Below are positions 53,454 to 64,000 of a DNA stretch of 64,000 nucleotides, piece by piece. This DNA is from Acetivibrio straminisolvens JCM 21531 (GTDB lineage: Bacteria > Bacillota > Clostridia > Acetivibrionales > Acetivibrionaceae): contig NZ_BAVR01000008.1 in the NCBI RefSeq assembly GCF_000521465.1, positions 1 through 64,000 of the forward strand, given 5' to 3'. The notes under the pieces are model-generated. The model made no database searches and was not told the origin of the DNA. It worked only from the letters and a program-made list of their open reading frames with translations. Both the position numbers and the translations under genes were made by a program. The stretch's first letter is position 1. Each line of letters starts with the position of its first letter.

Positions 53454-55820
53454 TTACTCATTAATTAGCTGAACGATATTATATCTTTTAAAAGCCTTCG
53501 AAGAATACCATGTTACCGCCACAGCGACTATGAGAGTAGCAATCGGACACAATAAGTACGCATTTACAGGATTTATAATAAATGTAATTTTTGAAATCCC
53601 AAGACCCAGAATACTTAGAATACCGCTAACTATACCTTCACCCAAAGCATTTGCCAATACTGTACCGAAAACTATACCAATCATTGACACCATAAGAACC
53701 TTTAACAGATATTGTTTTCTTATATCCTGTACCGAAAAACCGATTGCTTTCATAATGGCAACTTGTGAATATTCTTTTGCAGCTTGCAAATTGAAGAACA
53801 AAATGATAATCAGAGCAACCAAACACATTGACATGATTATAACCGCAACCACTGCCTTTCCCAACTGACGGGAAACTCCGCCCAATGTCTGGTCGATAAA
53901 TTCTTCCATAGACACAACTTCTGTTTCTACGCCCATTTTATTCTTATATAAATCTATCTTTTTTTGAATATTCACACCGTCTTTAACATTTATGTAGAAT
54001 GAATACCCTTCCACTGCTTCTTTGTCATACGGACGCATCATTTTAGCGGTAAAGCCGCCGCTGGTAACGTCCTGGTAAATTCCCGAAACAACGATGCTCA
54101 TTTCTTGACCGTTAATCAGCATAGGCAGAGTATCTCCTACCTTTACTCCCATTTCATTGGCATTTAATACCGAAAGGGCAATTTGGTTTTCGTTTTCCGG
54201 TGCCTTCCCTTCAAGATACTGAAGTTCGCTTTTTGCAACGTCACTGCAATCAACATGGATATTAGTCCAATCCCCATCTTTATTAATGGCTTCATATACA
54301 ACTTCTGCCTCTACGTTATAATCCTCAACTTCCGAATCTGAGTTTAAAACGTCAAATACTTCGTCAAACTTTTCTGCAATATTCTCAGATTTGGCCAGCG
54401 AGACAACAATATCGCTTTGTGATTGTCCCATGTAAGTAATAAATTTCGGGGACTTAAACGTATTATGTAAGTTTACCGGAACTACCATTATACCAATGGC
54501 AATCAGTATAACAAAGAATAGCAAAAGCCATGCTCTGGCCTTTACCGCCACATCCTGAACAGCCATCAATATATCAACCGGCAAACTTTTGAATTTGCTT
54601 AAATTTATAAATTTTGCCACCCGCGATGCATTGGCCTTGCTTCTGTCCGCACCGCTTCTAAGAGCTTCTACAATAGTAATCCTCTTTATCTTTTTGATAA
54701 TTTTTTTACAGAAATATATCTCAAACAAATACACAAGGCATACCGTAGCAATCGGAGCCAACATTGCTGCCAAGGTCAGCTTAGGCGGACCAAAGGTTTC
54801 GGCAATATGTGATGTAAAGTATTTGTTTATCACCAGCGAAAGGGCATAACCGGCTATACATCCTAAAATCGCCAAAAACCTGTATTTAATCAGGTAAATC
54901 TGGCTGATATTTTTATAGGACATTCCAATTGCTCTCATTGTTCCAATTGACTTTATCTCCTCTTCCATGGCAGTTAAAATGGTAAACCGCAGACAAATTG
55001 CCACCACAAAGATTAGAAACAAGCTTACCAAAACAATGATAAGAACCATGATAATATCAGAAATACCGCTTACAAGCCTTATAATCGCATAGGTTATAGG
55101 CTGCCCGTTTGCCGGCATTCCGGCCTTTTCATAGGTAGTCTGAAATTTTGATGCCAAAGATTCATCGGGAAAATAAAACTCTATCAAATACTCAATCTTT
55201 CCAATACGATTTTTTATTTCGTCATGCTCTTCCTCGTTAATCAAAAATCTTGTAGACGAACACAATGTTGAATTCATCTGCGAATCGCGAACATAGGAGG
55301 TAACTGTAAAGTCTTTGGAATAATCCCCTTCCGTAATAGTCAGTGTATCTCCAATCTTAATATCATAGCTGTCCAGCAAAATTATGGGCACTCCTATTTC
55401 TCCTTTAGACGGATAAATAGGTGTATTGTTGGTATCCAGCAAAAGATCGTACTTATCGTTTTGCTTTACAAAACCAATATCCAAAAGGCTGTCGGACATT
55501 ACATAATATTTACCGTCAGGTTTTGTTATACGGATATTTCCCCCATAAATATTTACCATCTCTATGACTTGCCAACTCTCCACATAATCAACACTTTCGG
55601 CAAAGTCGTTCAATTCCTCCCAATTAATCTCTCCTGTATGCATTTGCATGAAATGAGGAGGTTTTGCTATTTCGTACATACTGTCAATAGCACCGAAAAG
55701 TTGTATAACTATCATAGTTCCTACCGATATCAGACATGCCGATAAGACAATAAATAACAGTAGTGTAATGTTGATTGCCTTATTTCTTGAAAAGTCTTTC
55801 TTAATCATTGTAAGATTCAT
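53454..55820 (-). CDS. FtsX-like (MacB-type) ABC transporter permease
   Basis: 788 residues. An N-terminal helix (NITLLLFIVLSACLISVGTM) is followed by a large extracellular domain, three helices with LRFTILTAMEEEIKSIGTMR (FtsX core motif), a further helix and second extracellular domain, and a last FtsX block (YSQVAIMKAIGFSVQDIRKQ). This double-FtsX topology is typical of Gram-positive peptide-antibiotic resistance and export permeases. Intact despite its length. Works with the ATPase at 52647-53414. Confidence 0.94.
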   Translation of the reverse strand: MNLTMIKKDFSRNKAINITLLLFIVLSACLISVGTMIVIQLFGAIDSMYEIAKPPHFMQMHTGEINWEELNDFAESVDYVESWQVIEMVNIYGGNIRITKPDGKYYVMSDSLLDIGFVKQNDKYDLLLDTNNTPIYPSKGEIGVPIILLDSYDIKIGDTLTITEGDYSKDFTVTSYVRDSQMNSTLCSSTRFLINEEEHDEIKNRIGKIEYLIEFYFPDESLASKFQTTYEKAGMPANGQPITYAIIRLVSGISDIIMVLIIVLVSLFLIFVVAICLRFTILTAMEEEIKSIGTMRAIGMSYKNISQIYLIKYRFLAILGCIAGYALSLVINKYFTSHIAETFGPPKLTLAAMLAPIATVCLVYLFEIYFCKKIIKKIKRITIVEALRSGADRSKANASRVAKFINLSKFKSLPVDILMAVQDVAVKARAWLLLFFVILIAIGIMVVPVNLHNTFKSPKFITYMGQSQSDIVVSLAKSENIAEKFDEVFDVLNSDSEVEDYNVEAEVVYEAINKDGDWTNIHVDCSDVAKSELQYLEGKAPENENQIALSVLNANEMGVKVGDTLPMLINGQEMSIVVSGIYQDVTSGGFTAKMMRPYDKEAVEGYSFYINVKDGVNIQKKIDLYKNKMGVETEVVSMEEFIDQTLGGVSRQLGKAVVAVIIMSMCLVALIIILFFNLQAAKEYSQVAIMKAIGFSVQDIRKQYLLKVLMVSMIGIVFGTVLANALGEGIVSGILSILGLGISKITFIINPVNAYLLCPIATLIVAVAVTWYSSKAFKRYNIVQLINE

Positions 55821-55930
55821 CCGCTAATCCTCCTAATCAGCAATTTTCATCGTTTTACTGCGTTTCTGCTATTGTCGCTTTTCACAAACCAATCTAAATA
55901 TATTCCGGCTTCTCTTATATATTACATCTG

Positions 55931-56403
55931 TCAGCGAAACACGCCCGGCACCTGAAATAACATGATAGTTATTACAACGTGGTAAATTATATCCAATACA
56001 ATATTTGCAAACTCTATAGCGTCAAATTTGCCCTTCTTCATCATTTCTTGAGTATGTGTCCACAATCCGCTGGCTCCATATATGTACATTGTAATTAATG
56101 TTCCAAGCCAAAACGGACCTTTAAACCAAATGGATAATACACCCATAACCCCAAGACCAATTGGGAAAAACCGTATTTTATCTGAAACGGTCCTCCCGGC
56201 CAGCCGAGGGACTTTGCCGTATCGTCAGCCTTTATTACATTGATGTAGAATCCCAAAACACCTATCAACCCGTTGGTCACTATAAATTGATGCAACACGA
56301 TTATCTCAAAAATAGTACTTATACCTGCCTGAAATCCTCCTATTACATATAGATGTACCAAAGCTGAAAGTACTCCGGCACCAATTAACACTAAAATCCA
56401 CAT
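55931..56403 (-). pseudogene. DUF6790-like small membrane protein, frameshifted
   Basis: The first frame (WILVLIGAGVLSALVHLYVI, GLIGVLGFYINVIKADDTAK, SLGWPGGPFQIKYGF) leads into a second (FPIGLGVMGVLSIWFKGPFW, LGTLITMYIYGASGLWTH). Adding one A to the A5 run at 56166-56170 joins them as KYGFFPIGLGVMGVLSIWF, giving about 157 residues and four membrane helices. The pattern resembles DUF6790; the name is from memory. It lies between the type II thioesterase and the exporter permease. Function unknown. Confidence 0.65.
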
Positions 56404-56458
56404 TGTTTATTCTCCCTTTCTTCTAAAATATCTTATTTTTCCGTTTTGTTCTTATATT

Positions 56459-57208
56459 TTAGTTTTGCAAACCGTACAATATCTTTCTTATACACTCCGA
56501 AACTTCCGCCGGATGACTATTGATAAACAGATGTTCTCCTTTTTCTATAACAAATACTTCTGCACCGTTTCTAAGATATGGCAGCCACTTAGGAAGCGGA
56601 TTTACCGGCTGTTCAGGGTCATTTTCGCCCCACAGCAAAAACGCCGATACATCCAAAGGAATAATAGGTTCTTTAGCCGCAGCCGACTCCAGTATTTTAT
56701 AATCGGCGCGAAATATGGGAAGGAAAAATTCTATCAAGCTTTTTTCCTGAATAATTTCTTTAGGCATAGCTCCATAGGAAACAATCAATTCCAGTAGTTT
56801 GTCATCCCGAAGTTCTGAAGTTTTTTTGTGCCTCATGGTATTAGGTGCATCGCAAGCGGACAGAATTAAAGATTTCAGCTTGCCGGCATGCTCTTTTGAA
56901 TTCATAGTCCTATGAGCTACATAATAGGCAACTATACCGCCCAAACTATGACCGAAATATGTACATTCCGGCATCATTATATTTTTTAATTCTTCAAAAT
57001 ACATATCCGCTACAATATCGATATCTTCCACCAAATCCCTTTTGGAATTGCCGTGTCCCGGAGGATTGGCACACCATATACTCACATCCATATCCAGCTT
57101 GCTTATTAAATTATGAAATGACGATACCGTTCCACCCAGGTAAGGAAAAAATATTATTTGCTTGTTACTTGTTCCTTTTTTCATTTCATAAAATAATACA
57201 TCATTCAT
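56459..57208 (-). CDS. Type II thioesterase (alpha/beta hydrolase)
   Basis: About 249 residues from the ATG at 57208, which overlaps the preceding stop (ATGAATGA); a GTG at 57223 is possible. IIFFPYLGGTVSSFHNLISK, ANPPGHGNSKRD, the nucleophile FGHSLGGIVAYYVAHR near residue 95, LWGENDPEQPV (Asp) and EKGEHLFINSHP (His) make a full catalytic triad. Type II thioesterases clear misloaded carriers in NRPS/PKS systems. No integrated TE is visible in the NRPS here. Confidence 0.92.
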   Translation of the reverse strand: MNDVLFYEMKKGTSNKQIIFFPYLGGTVSSFHNLISKLDMDVSIWCANPPGHGNSKRDLVEDIDIVADMYFEELKNIMMPECTYFGHSLGGIVAYYVAHRTMNSKEHAGKLKSLILSACDAPNTMRHKKTSELRDDKLLELIVSYGAMPKEIIQEKSLIEFFLPIFRADYKILESAAAKEPIIPLDVSAFLLWGENDPEQPVNPLPKWLPYLRNGAEVFVIEKGEHLFINSHPAEVSECIRKILYGLQN

Positions 57209-58098
57209 ATGAAACAGCTCCACTTCCCAAATTGTTTTTTCTGCTTTCTTTTAGGCTGTCACCCTCTATAAAATCAGGGAATATTTGCAAAACTTCCTCT
57301 TTTGATTTACCTGAATTTTTGGACTTAAACACCCAATACAGGATAGCAAACAATATACTGTACAAAATAATCTCAAGGATTTGAACGCTTATGTTAAATT
57401 CATAAATTCCCAATTTTCCGCCCGATCCTGCAACCCACATTGCCAGCATATAAAAGAGCACATTTCCCTTTGTATCGTTTAGAATAAAGCTAATACAAAC
57501 ACTAAACACTATATGCTGCGCAACATAAAGCAAATAGGAAAGCGGGTCGGACAATGACGGTAAGAATAATATTCCTAAAAGTAACCCAGTCATAATACCG
57601 GCTTTAATATTGTTTTTGTATTGTCTTTGAAAGTATGGCAATACAAAACCGTAAAACCCTATTCCCACGCCAATCATTCCGGATTCTTCCCAGAAATTCT
57701 TCACAAACATAACCAGCATTTCTACCGGAGTCACGGTTATTTCAGGTACATAGAGGTTTAATAAAACCAAAATAAACCGAATCAAAACTGCGCACAAAGC
57801 AGGTACTCCAATAACTATCGGAATCCAAGGCAAGTCTTTCTTTCTTGGAATAAATGTACCAAAAGTTCCTAAGCCCTCTCCAGCCACCATAAAGAAAATA
57901 TATAAGGAAACAAGGAATGGCCGGAGCGTTTAGTCCAATCATTACAAGCAGATTCTCCCCATCCAGATTGCCGAAGCGAGACACCATAAAATCCTCGAAC
58001 AAGACATACGGCAACCCTATTAAGAACCACAAAATTCCAAATGACATTGCTATAAACAGTATCAAATATTTTCTATATATATTTTTTTCCTTCGCCAT
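57201..58098 (-). pseudogene. CPBP-like membrane protein with degenerate catalytic motifs, frameshifted
   Basis: MAKEKNIYRKYLILFIAMSF starts a chain with GLNAPAIPCFLIYFLYGGWR, a CPBP-type opening. The next frame goes on with GLGTFGTFIPRKKDLPWIPI and six more hydrophobic segments. Removing one C from the CCC at 57874-57876 gives YGGWRGLGTFGTFIPRKK. Motif 1 keeps Glu-Glu (NFWEESGMIGVGIGF) but lacks the Arg, and motif 2 (LGILFLPSLSD) lacks the catalytic His, so it is unlikely to be an active Rce1-like protease. CPBP proteins are common in bacteriocin and natural-product immunity loci. It lies between the NRPS and thioesterase genes. Confidence 0.6.
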
Positions 58099-58153
58099 AA
58101 TACCACCTTTTCAAATGTATTTTAGGATTATTCTTCAACAAGCCCGATATTTC

Positions 58154-61100
58154 TTATTTTCCTGTGCATGTCCCTCCTTCATTATCAACTACAGTCTTAA
58201 TTAAGTCTATGTTGAGTCCTTCCGGGCATTCTAATGAAAGATACAGTGTATCCTTGTCATGGTTGGCATTTATAAATAATTTTGACATTGGACTTTCCGT
58301 CTCTTCTGCACTTTGACTTTCCTCCATCAGCGCCCTGTCTTCAGCTGAAATAAAGCCTTGGAAATTATAAATAACAATATCAAAGCAGCTTTTATCCGTC
58401 GCAAAGTATTTTTTCAGGTTTTTGGATACTTCGCTGTATTTTTCAGACAAGTCTTTGTCGAAAATCAGCGACAGGAAATTAACGGAATTGTTATTACAAA
58501 TATCCAAAAGCTCTTCCAGTTCCTCAACTTTTCTTTGACCAAGCATAACAGGAATAATGTCCAGGAACTCTCCGACGCAGTCATAGAACTCAGCTCCGCC
58601 GTATTTTCTTCCATAATCCACAATTGCCATTGCAATATCGTTTTCACCGGTATAGCGCTGTAAAATCTTCTCAACCAGCTCATACGCACATGCCCAAACA
58701 TTTTGATTCCTGCCGTTCAACGGAACGGAAATGCTGACTTCTTTGAAATTCTTATCTGACACTTTCTCCAACTTTTCCATCAGCGCTGCATTGGCTCTGC
58801 TCCAGTCATCAAGCCTAAACTTGCCGACTATCTCTTGTTCGTCAATATCTTTAGGACCGTCCTTAAGTATAGCTACATAATCTTCATAACATTGTATGGT
58901 TGAACTTGTAAAAATGTCTGATGATTTTGACGAATTTTTCGATAAATTCTCTTTTGACAAAATCTGTCTCTTTATTATTTCCGCACTCATTCCGTCAAAG
59001 CAAGTATGGTCAAAACACCATATCAACAGTGTATTTCTTTCACTGAGCCTCAGGCAGCTTAATCTCCACGGAAGTTCTCCTTCCCGGTAATCCTTGTACA
59101 TCAAATTCTCAATAACTTTTTTAGTAATTGCTTTTTGGGTTGTCTCATCATACATATCCAGTTTTGTATAAGAAATACTCTGCGCAATAATAGGAGTTTG
59201 TCCTTCAACATCCAATTCGCTCCACAAGTACTCATCTTTCTTTTTGGCAATGCAATGCATCATTTGCTGCTTGGCTATGATATTTGCCAAAATATCTCTT
59301 AGATGCTGCTCCGATATATTTTCTTCTATATTTATTGTTAATCCGCTGTATCTTGAACCTGCAGCCATATGTACCGTTTGAACCGGTGACATTGGGAATT
59401 CGGTTCGAACACTGCTTAAAACCATCATATCCGATACCATGGAGGTTGAATTGCAGATGTACTGTACCATACTGTCTATCTGCTTTTCATTTAATGAAAT
59501 TGTTCCTTTTCCGTGTTCCTGAGCTCCCTCCTGTGCAGGGCTTTCTTCCCGGCTCATTGATGAAATGCTGCCAAGATACTTAGCCAGTTCTTCTGTAGTT
59601 GAGAATTTGAAAATATCGTTTACACGCAGCTCATAGCCAATTTCACGGAGCTTCTGTGCCAATTCTATAGCTTTGATAGAATGGCCTCCCATGACAAAGA
59701 AATCGTCTTTTACTCCCAATCCGGGATTGCCCAATACCTCTCTCATGGCATCCAAAATCAGACGTTCCTCTTCATTCCTAGGACCGTTCTTGTTTACATT
59801 TACACTCTCTTCATGAATAGCCGGCAATGCTTTGCGATTTACTTTTCCGTTTTCCGTAAGCGGCAACTTATCCATTCGCTTCATACGGGAAGGAATCATA
59901 TATTCGGGTACCTGTTTTTGCAAAACAGCGCGGATATAGTCAGGTGTTATATAGAGATATCCATCTCCATCTACGGTATAATATGCCGCAATGTACATAC
60001 TTCCTGTGTTGTCTTTGTTGGCTACCACAGTTACGTCTTTTACACCGTCAACGGAAGCAATAAGTTTTTCCACTTCGCCCAATTCAATTCTAAATCCTCT
60101 GAGCTTAATCTGGAAATCGATACGGCCTAAGAAGATTAGGTCTCCTTCAGCTGTCATCAACACCCTGTCGCCTGTCCTATAGACTCTTTCTCCATTGCCG
60201 AAAGGAAGGTTGATGAATTTTGATTCCGTCAGCTCTTTTCTGTTAAGATATCCTTTAGCTACGCCGCAACCTCCTATACAAAGCTCTCCCGGCATATTTG
60301 GAGGCAACAGTCTTCCCTCTTCATCAAGCACATATACTTCCGTGTGGGATATGGGCTTTCCAATTGGAATACTGGTCCACTCGGGATCAAAATGCTCGAT
60401 TGGATAGTATGTAGCAATAACAGTAGCTTCCGTCGGACCGTATACGTTGACCACACGGCCGGGCCCTAATGCCTCAAAGGCCTTTTTCGTATGTTTCAAC
60501 GACATCTCCTCACCGCCGATATACATCTTGCGGACATTCTTCAGAGCTGTCACTTTGTAGTCAACAATCATATTAAACACCGACGTTACCATTTCACATA
60601 CAGTAATGCCCTTTGATTCGAAAATCTCTGCCAGCATTGGCATTTCAAAGGCTGCCTCATGAGGTACCATCACCAAGGTAGCACCATTTAACAGAGCACC
60701 AAAGATATCAAATACAGAAGGATCGAATGTGTAATTGGTCATCTGCAGCACTTTATCCTCCGGTGTTATGGACACATAGTTGGTATCAAGTACTGTACGA
60801 ATGATGCTCTTATGGCAGATGATTGCTCCTTTTGGCTTTCCTGTAGAGCCGGATGTATAGAGAATATAAGCTTCATCCTCACCGCATAGATTTTGAGGTG
60901 TGCCGCCAAACTCAATACCCGTATCTTTAGCCTTGTCTAATTGCGCTTCTTTTGAATCAAGCAGCAAATACTCAATTGATTGCTCAATCCTTTCCACATG
61001 ATGAGAGTAGGTCAATAACAGTTTTGCTCCACTATCGCCGAGCATAAAATTCACTCGATCATCCGGGAACTTATAATCTATTGGCAGATAGACCGCCCCA

Positions 61101-64000
61101 CACTTTAGGATCGCCAGAATACTAATAATCTGTATTGGGCTTCTTTCCGTCAATATGGCCACCTTGTCGCCATATTTGATACCCTTGTCCGCTATTAATT
61201 GAGCCAGCTGATTTACAACACTGTTTAACTCTTTATAGGTATAATCTTCATTTTCCCAATTGAGCGCAATGCGGTCCCCATAGGTTCTCACAGACTCTTC
61301 AAAGAGGTGAACCACATTTTTGTCAATAGGTGCATTTGATTTAGTGTTGTTGATAACGTTATACAGCCAGTTTTCCTCTTCAGGTGTCACCAACGAAATC
61401 TCCGACAGCAAGCTATCCTGATGTTCAACAAGGTAATTTACCATGTTTACAAAGCGTTTACCGAACAACTCCATGGACTCTTCCTTGAACAATTCAATGG
61501 AGTATTCCACGTCAATGTCAAAAACATTATCTTTTTCAAGGATTGTGACATGGATATTGTATTTGGTATCTACCACCTCAGGAAGCCATGGTGTCAAGGT
61601 TAGGTTCTCTATTTCAAGTTCCTCTGTTCCCATGTTCACATAATTTATTACAACATTGAACAGCGGGTTGTCCTGTGAACCTTTGTCCATATTAAGCTTT
61701 TCAACTATCATGTCAAACTGGCAATCCTGATTTTCAAAGGCTGCTACCATTTTGTCCTTTATGTATCCGAGGTATTCTTTCACACTCAAGGATTCATCAA
61801 TCTGAGAACGTATGGGCAGCAAATTAACAAACATACCGACAACAGTATTCAGTGACAAATGGTTCCTTCCGGCGACAGCGTTCCGATAATCAAATCTTTT
61901 TGTCCGGAATATTTATACAGCAATAGTTTTAAAGATGCCATCATCAGCATGTAAGGAGTAATCCTAAGCTCTTTTGCAAACTGATTGATCTTTAAGCTAT
62001 TATCCTTGTCAACGCTAAAGTGCAATATCTTACCTTTGTGAGTGATACCCTGAGGTGCCTGGAAGTCTGTGTACATATCCAAAACCGGTATCTCCCCTGA
62101 CAACTCTTTCATCCAGTAGTCAATCTGTTTTTCAATCAGACCTTTCTTAAACAGCTGATTCTGCCATGCTGCAAAATCAATATACCTCACTTCATTCTTA
62201 GGAAGTTTTTCACCTTTGTAAATCATCGTAAACTCTTGTAAGAGTATATCAATTGAGCTCTGGTCAGAAATAATATGGTGCATATCAATCACAGCATAAT
62301 GCTTTACATCGCTGACACTGATAAACTTCACGCGCATTAGCGGAGCTTTGGATAAATCAAAAGGCTTTATCGAACGATTAATCTCTTCAAATACTTCTTT
62401 CTCGTCCACGTTTGCAAATTCCACTACTGACGGAACCTCATCGGCAATGTATTGCACCACTTGGCCGTCCACCAAACCAAAGTAAGTCCTAAAGGATTCA
62501 TGACGCATAACCAATGTATTAAAGGTCTCCTCCAATTTCGGACGGTCAAGCTTACCTTCTATCAAATACACAGAAGCAAGGTTGTATGACAATGCATCTC
62601 CTATAAGCTGGCTGACTGCATACATACGCTTCTGAGCAGAAGATGTCTCATAATAAGGTTGTTTTTCCAAAATTCGAATCTGATTTTCTTCCTTATTTGC
62701 CATTTGCTCTGGTTTATTTTGATATAGCCAGTTGACCAAGTCGCCAAAACGAGAATTATTGAATATTTCGGAGACAGGTATATTAATCTCCAGTTTTTTC
62801 TTAACCAAGGATGCAAATAAAGCCGCATTTAACGAGTCTCCTCCGAGTTCAAAGAAGTCGTCAGATTCACCAACGGTTTGAGTTCCCAATACTTCATTCC
62901 ATATTTTCATAAGTTCATCCCTTATGTCTTCAAAAGAAGTTATTGGTTTGTCTGTATTTACTTTTTTAACATCCTCATCATTTGACCGATTAAAGATATC
63001 GCTTAGAACAACATCACTATCAAACTCAATTTTATCAAATACATATCCAGGTAATGGAATACGTGCTCTCCTTTTTCCTTTATGTACTGCATACCAATCA
63101 ACTTTGCATCCGTTACACCAAAGCATTCCCAATACTTGATACAACTCTTGCACATCCATTTGTCCTTTGTCCGTTACCGGAATAATTGCCTGAGCATCTG
63201 TTCCCAGTTCTTCAATAACTTTATCATTACAGCCTGCATTAATTACAATGCTTGAGTTCAATTCTTTTTTCAATTCGGCATCAATGCTGTCAATTACCGG
63301 CACATTAGCATCTCTCCACTGATAATCCGGATAATTTGAAGGATAAATATCTTTATCAATTCCTGTACGGATTATCTGAACCGCATCACCCAAACTTATT
63401 GAGCCGGCAACCACCAGACCGCTCAACTTGCCGATTCTTTCCCCGTAAATCACATCGGGCAAGACACCTATATCTTTCAGGGTCATGCACAATGAATAAT
63501 TCATGATGAAGACAGTTATATCGTTTTCAAAACCGCTCATCTGTCCGTCGTCTGCCAACTGTTTCTCAAGGTTCATACGTTCGGTTTTAGTCAATTCACC
63601 AAGCACTACTTGTACATAGTCTTCAAATTTCTTTGAAATGCCACATGTGCCCTTGAATTTATATATGCTGTTTGCAAACGGTTTAGCCAAATTACTGCTG
63701 TCAGCTAACATAAGCAAAACAGTTTTCTGTCCGTCCGGCACTTTGGTTCCCTTATCGTTGATAAAGGTCTGTAATGCCTCGCTGTTATCCAGATTCTTTC
63801 CTTTCACAACAATGGCTTTTCTATATTCAAAGTTTCCGCGGCCCACCTGCAAAGTCCATGCAACATCGGACATATTAAGCTCCCTGTGCCCGACAATGTA
63901 ATCCAAAACATCACGGGATGTATTAATCAATGCATTTTCGCTTCTTGCAGAGAACAGCAAAATGTTTACTTCTGATGCTTCATCCGATTTTTGAACTTTT
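58154..64000 (-). CDS. Hybrid PKS/NRPS: (…AT-like)-ACP-C-A-PCP-C-like; partial at right edge, frameshifted
   Basis: The reading frame is open to the window edge (no stop upstream of 63960), so the N-terminus is missing. Order seen: an AT-like region without GHSxG (about 63950-63010, ending IPLPGYVFDKIEF); a carrier (ELGGDSLNAALF, about 62830); a condensation domain with HHIISDQ (about 62270); an adenylation domain (YTSGSTGKPKGA, VYGPTEATVIA, YRTGDRV, NGKVNRKALP); a PCP (MGGHSIKAIELA, about 59687); and a terminal condensation-like domain with DHTCFDGMS (about 59000). Frame breaks between GQKDLIIGTLS and AGRNHLSLNTVVGMFVN; one base added at 61873-61874 restores it. The A-domain pocket reads roughly D-P-F-S-Y-G-V-V-I-K, which I do not recognise. 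Confidence 0.9.

Noticed and set aside
61849-61858. Two separate NRPS genes meeting near 61850
   Set aside because: The break falls inside one condensation domain and one added base restores SAGRNHLSLNTVVGMFVN; it is one gene.
1-64000. Insertion sequences, prophage, tRNA or rRNA genes
   Set aside because: No transposase, integrase, terminal inverted repeats, tRNA cloverleaf or rRNA sequence was recognised on either strand.

Overview
The window is AT-rich DNA from a Gram-positive, clostridial-type anaerobe. The support is Shine-Dalgarno sites of the AGGAGG type, several TTG/GTG starts, an FtsH-like ATPase, PadR and ECF regulators, bacteriohemerythrin and a type I-B (Cst1/Cst2/Cas5t) CRISPR-Cas locus. 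From memory, the CRISPR repeat resembles that of Acetivibrio (Clostridium) thermocellum and relatives; this was not searched.

Layout. (1) 1-11478, all on the minus strand: a compact operon that looks like an undescribed RiPP (ribosomally made, modified peptide) locus. It runs from a 105-aa precursor-like peptide with an NHLP/Franean1_4349-type leader, through a TPR-like protein, a glycosyltransferase-like protein, a polysaccharide-pyruvyl-transferase-family protein, an unknown protein, a radical SAM/SPASM enzyme, a sugar-nucleotidyltransferase-like protein and an ABC exporter, to three more radical SAM enzymes and a second glycosyltransferase-like gene cut by the window edge. (2) 11479-25103: a 1.1-kb gene-free stretch, an ECF sigma/anti-sigma pair, an MCP/CheW chemotaxis pair, a PadR/DUF2812 pair, a protease-less FtsH-like ATPase, a TraB/ChaN-like lipoprotein, a polar amino-acid ABC transporter, an AraC regulator and a PEBP lipoprotein. 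(3) 25382-37654: a 60-repeat CRISPR array and a complete type I-B cas operon (cas6-cas8b-cas7-cas5-cas3-cas4-cas1-cas2), transcribed leftwards towards the array. (4) 37895-42421: a MetF-like protein, UppP, a MATE exporter, bacteriohemerythrin and CheX. (5) 42485-64000, minus strand and open at the right edge: a hybrid NRPS/PKS cluster with a FAAL-ACP-KS starter protein, a discrete acyltransferase, a discrete GSA-type aminotransferase, a glyceryl/hydroxymalonyl-ACP extender pathway (FkbH, acyl-CoA dehydrogenase, hydroxyacyl dehydrogenase, ACPs), an exporter and a type II thioesterase.

An important caveat. At least twelve genes are broken by a single-base insertion or deletion, mostly in short homopolymers, and cas8b carries an in-frame TAA. 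In each frameshift the continuation of the same protein family is found in the adjacent frame. The breaks are spread over unrelated loci, including transporter and CRISPR genes, and one CRISPR repeat has lost a T. I therefore read most of them as sequence or assembly errors rather than gene decay. Features are given over the reconstructed gene span and the site of the break is named.

How the genes may work together (inference). The left operon could make a leader-directed peptide modified by SPASM enzymes, decorated by sugar/pyruvyl-type enzymes and exported by the ABC-2 pump. The right cluster could load a fatty acid through FAAL, extend it with a hydroxymalonyl unit and transaminate the beta-keto group, giving an alpha-hydroxy-beta-amino fatty acyl starter for a lipopeptide.
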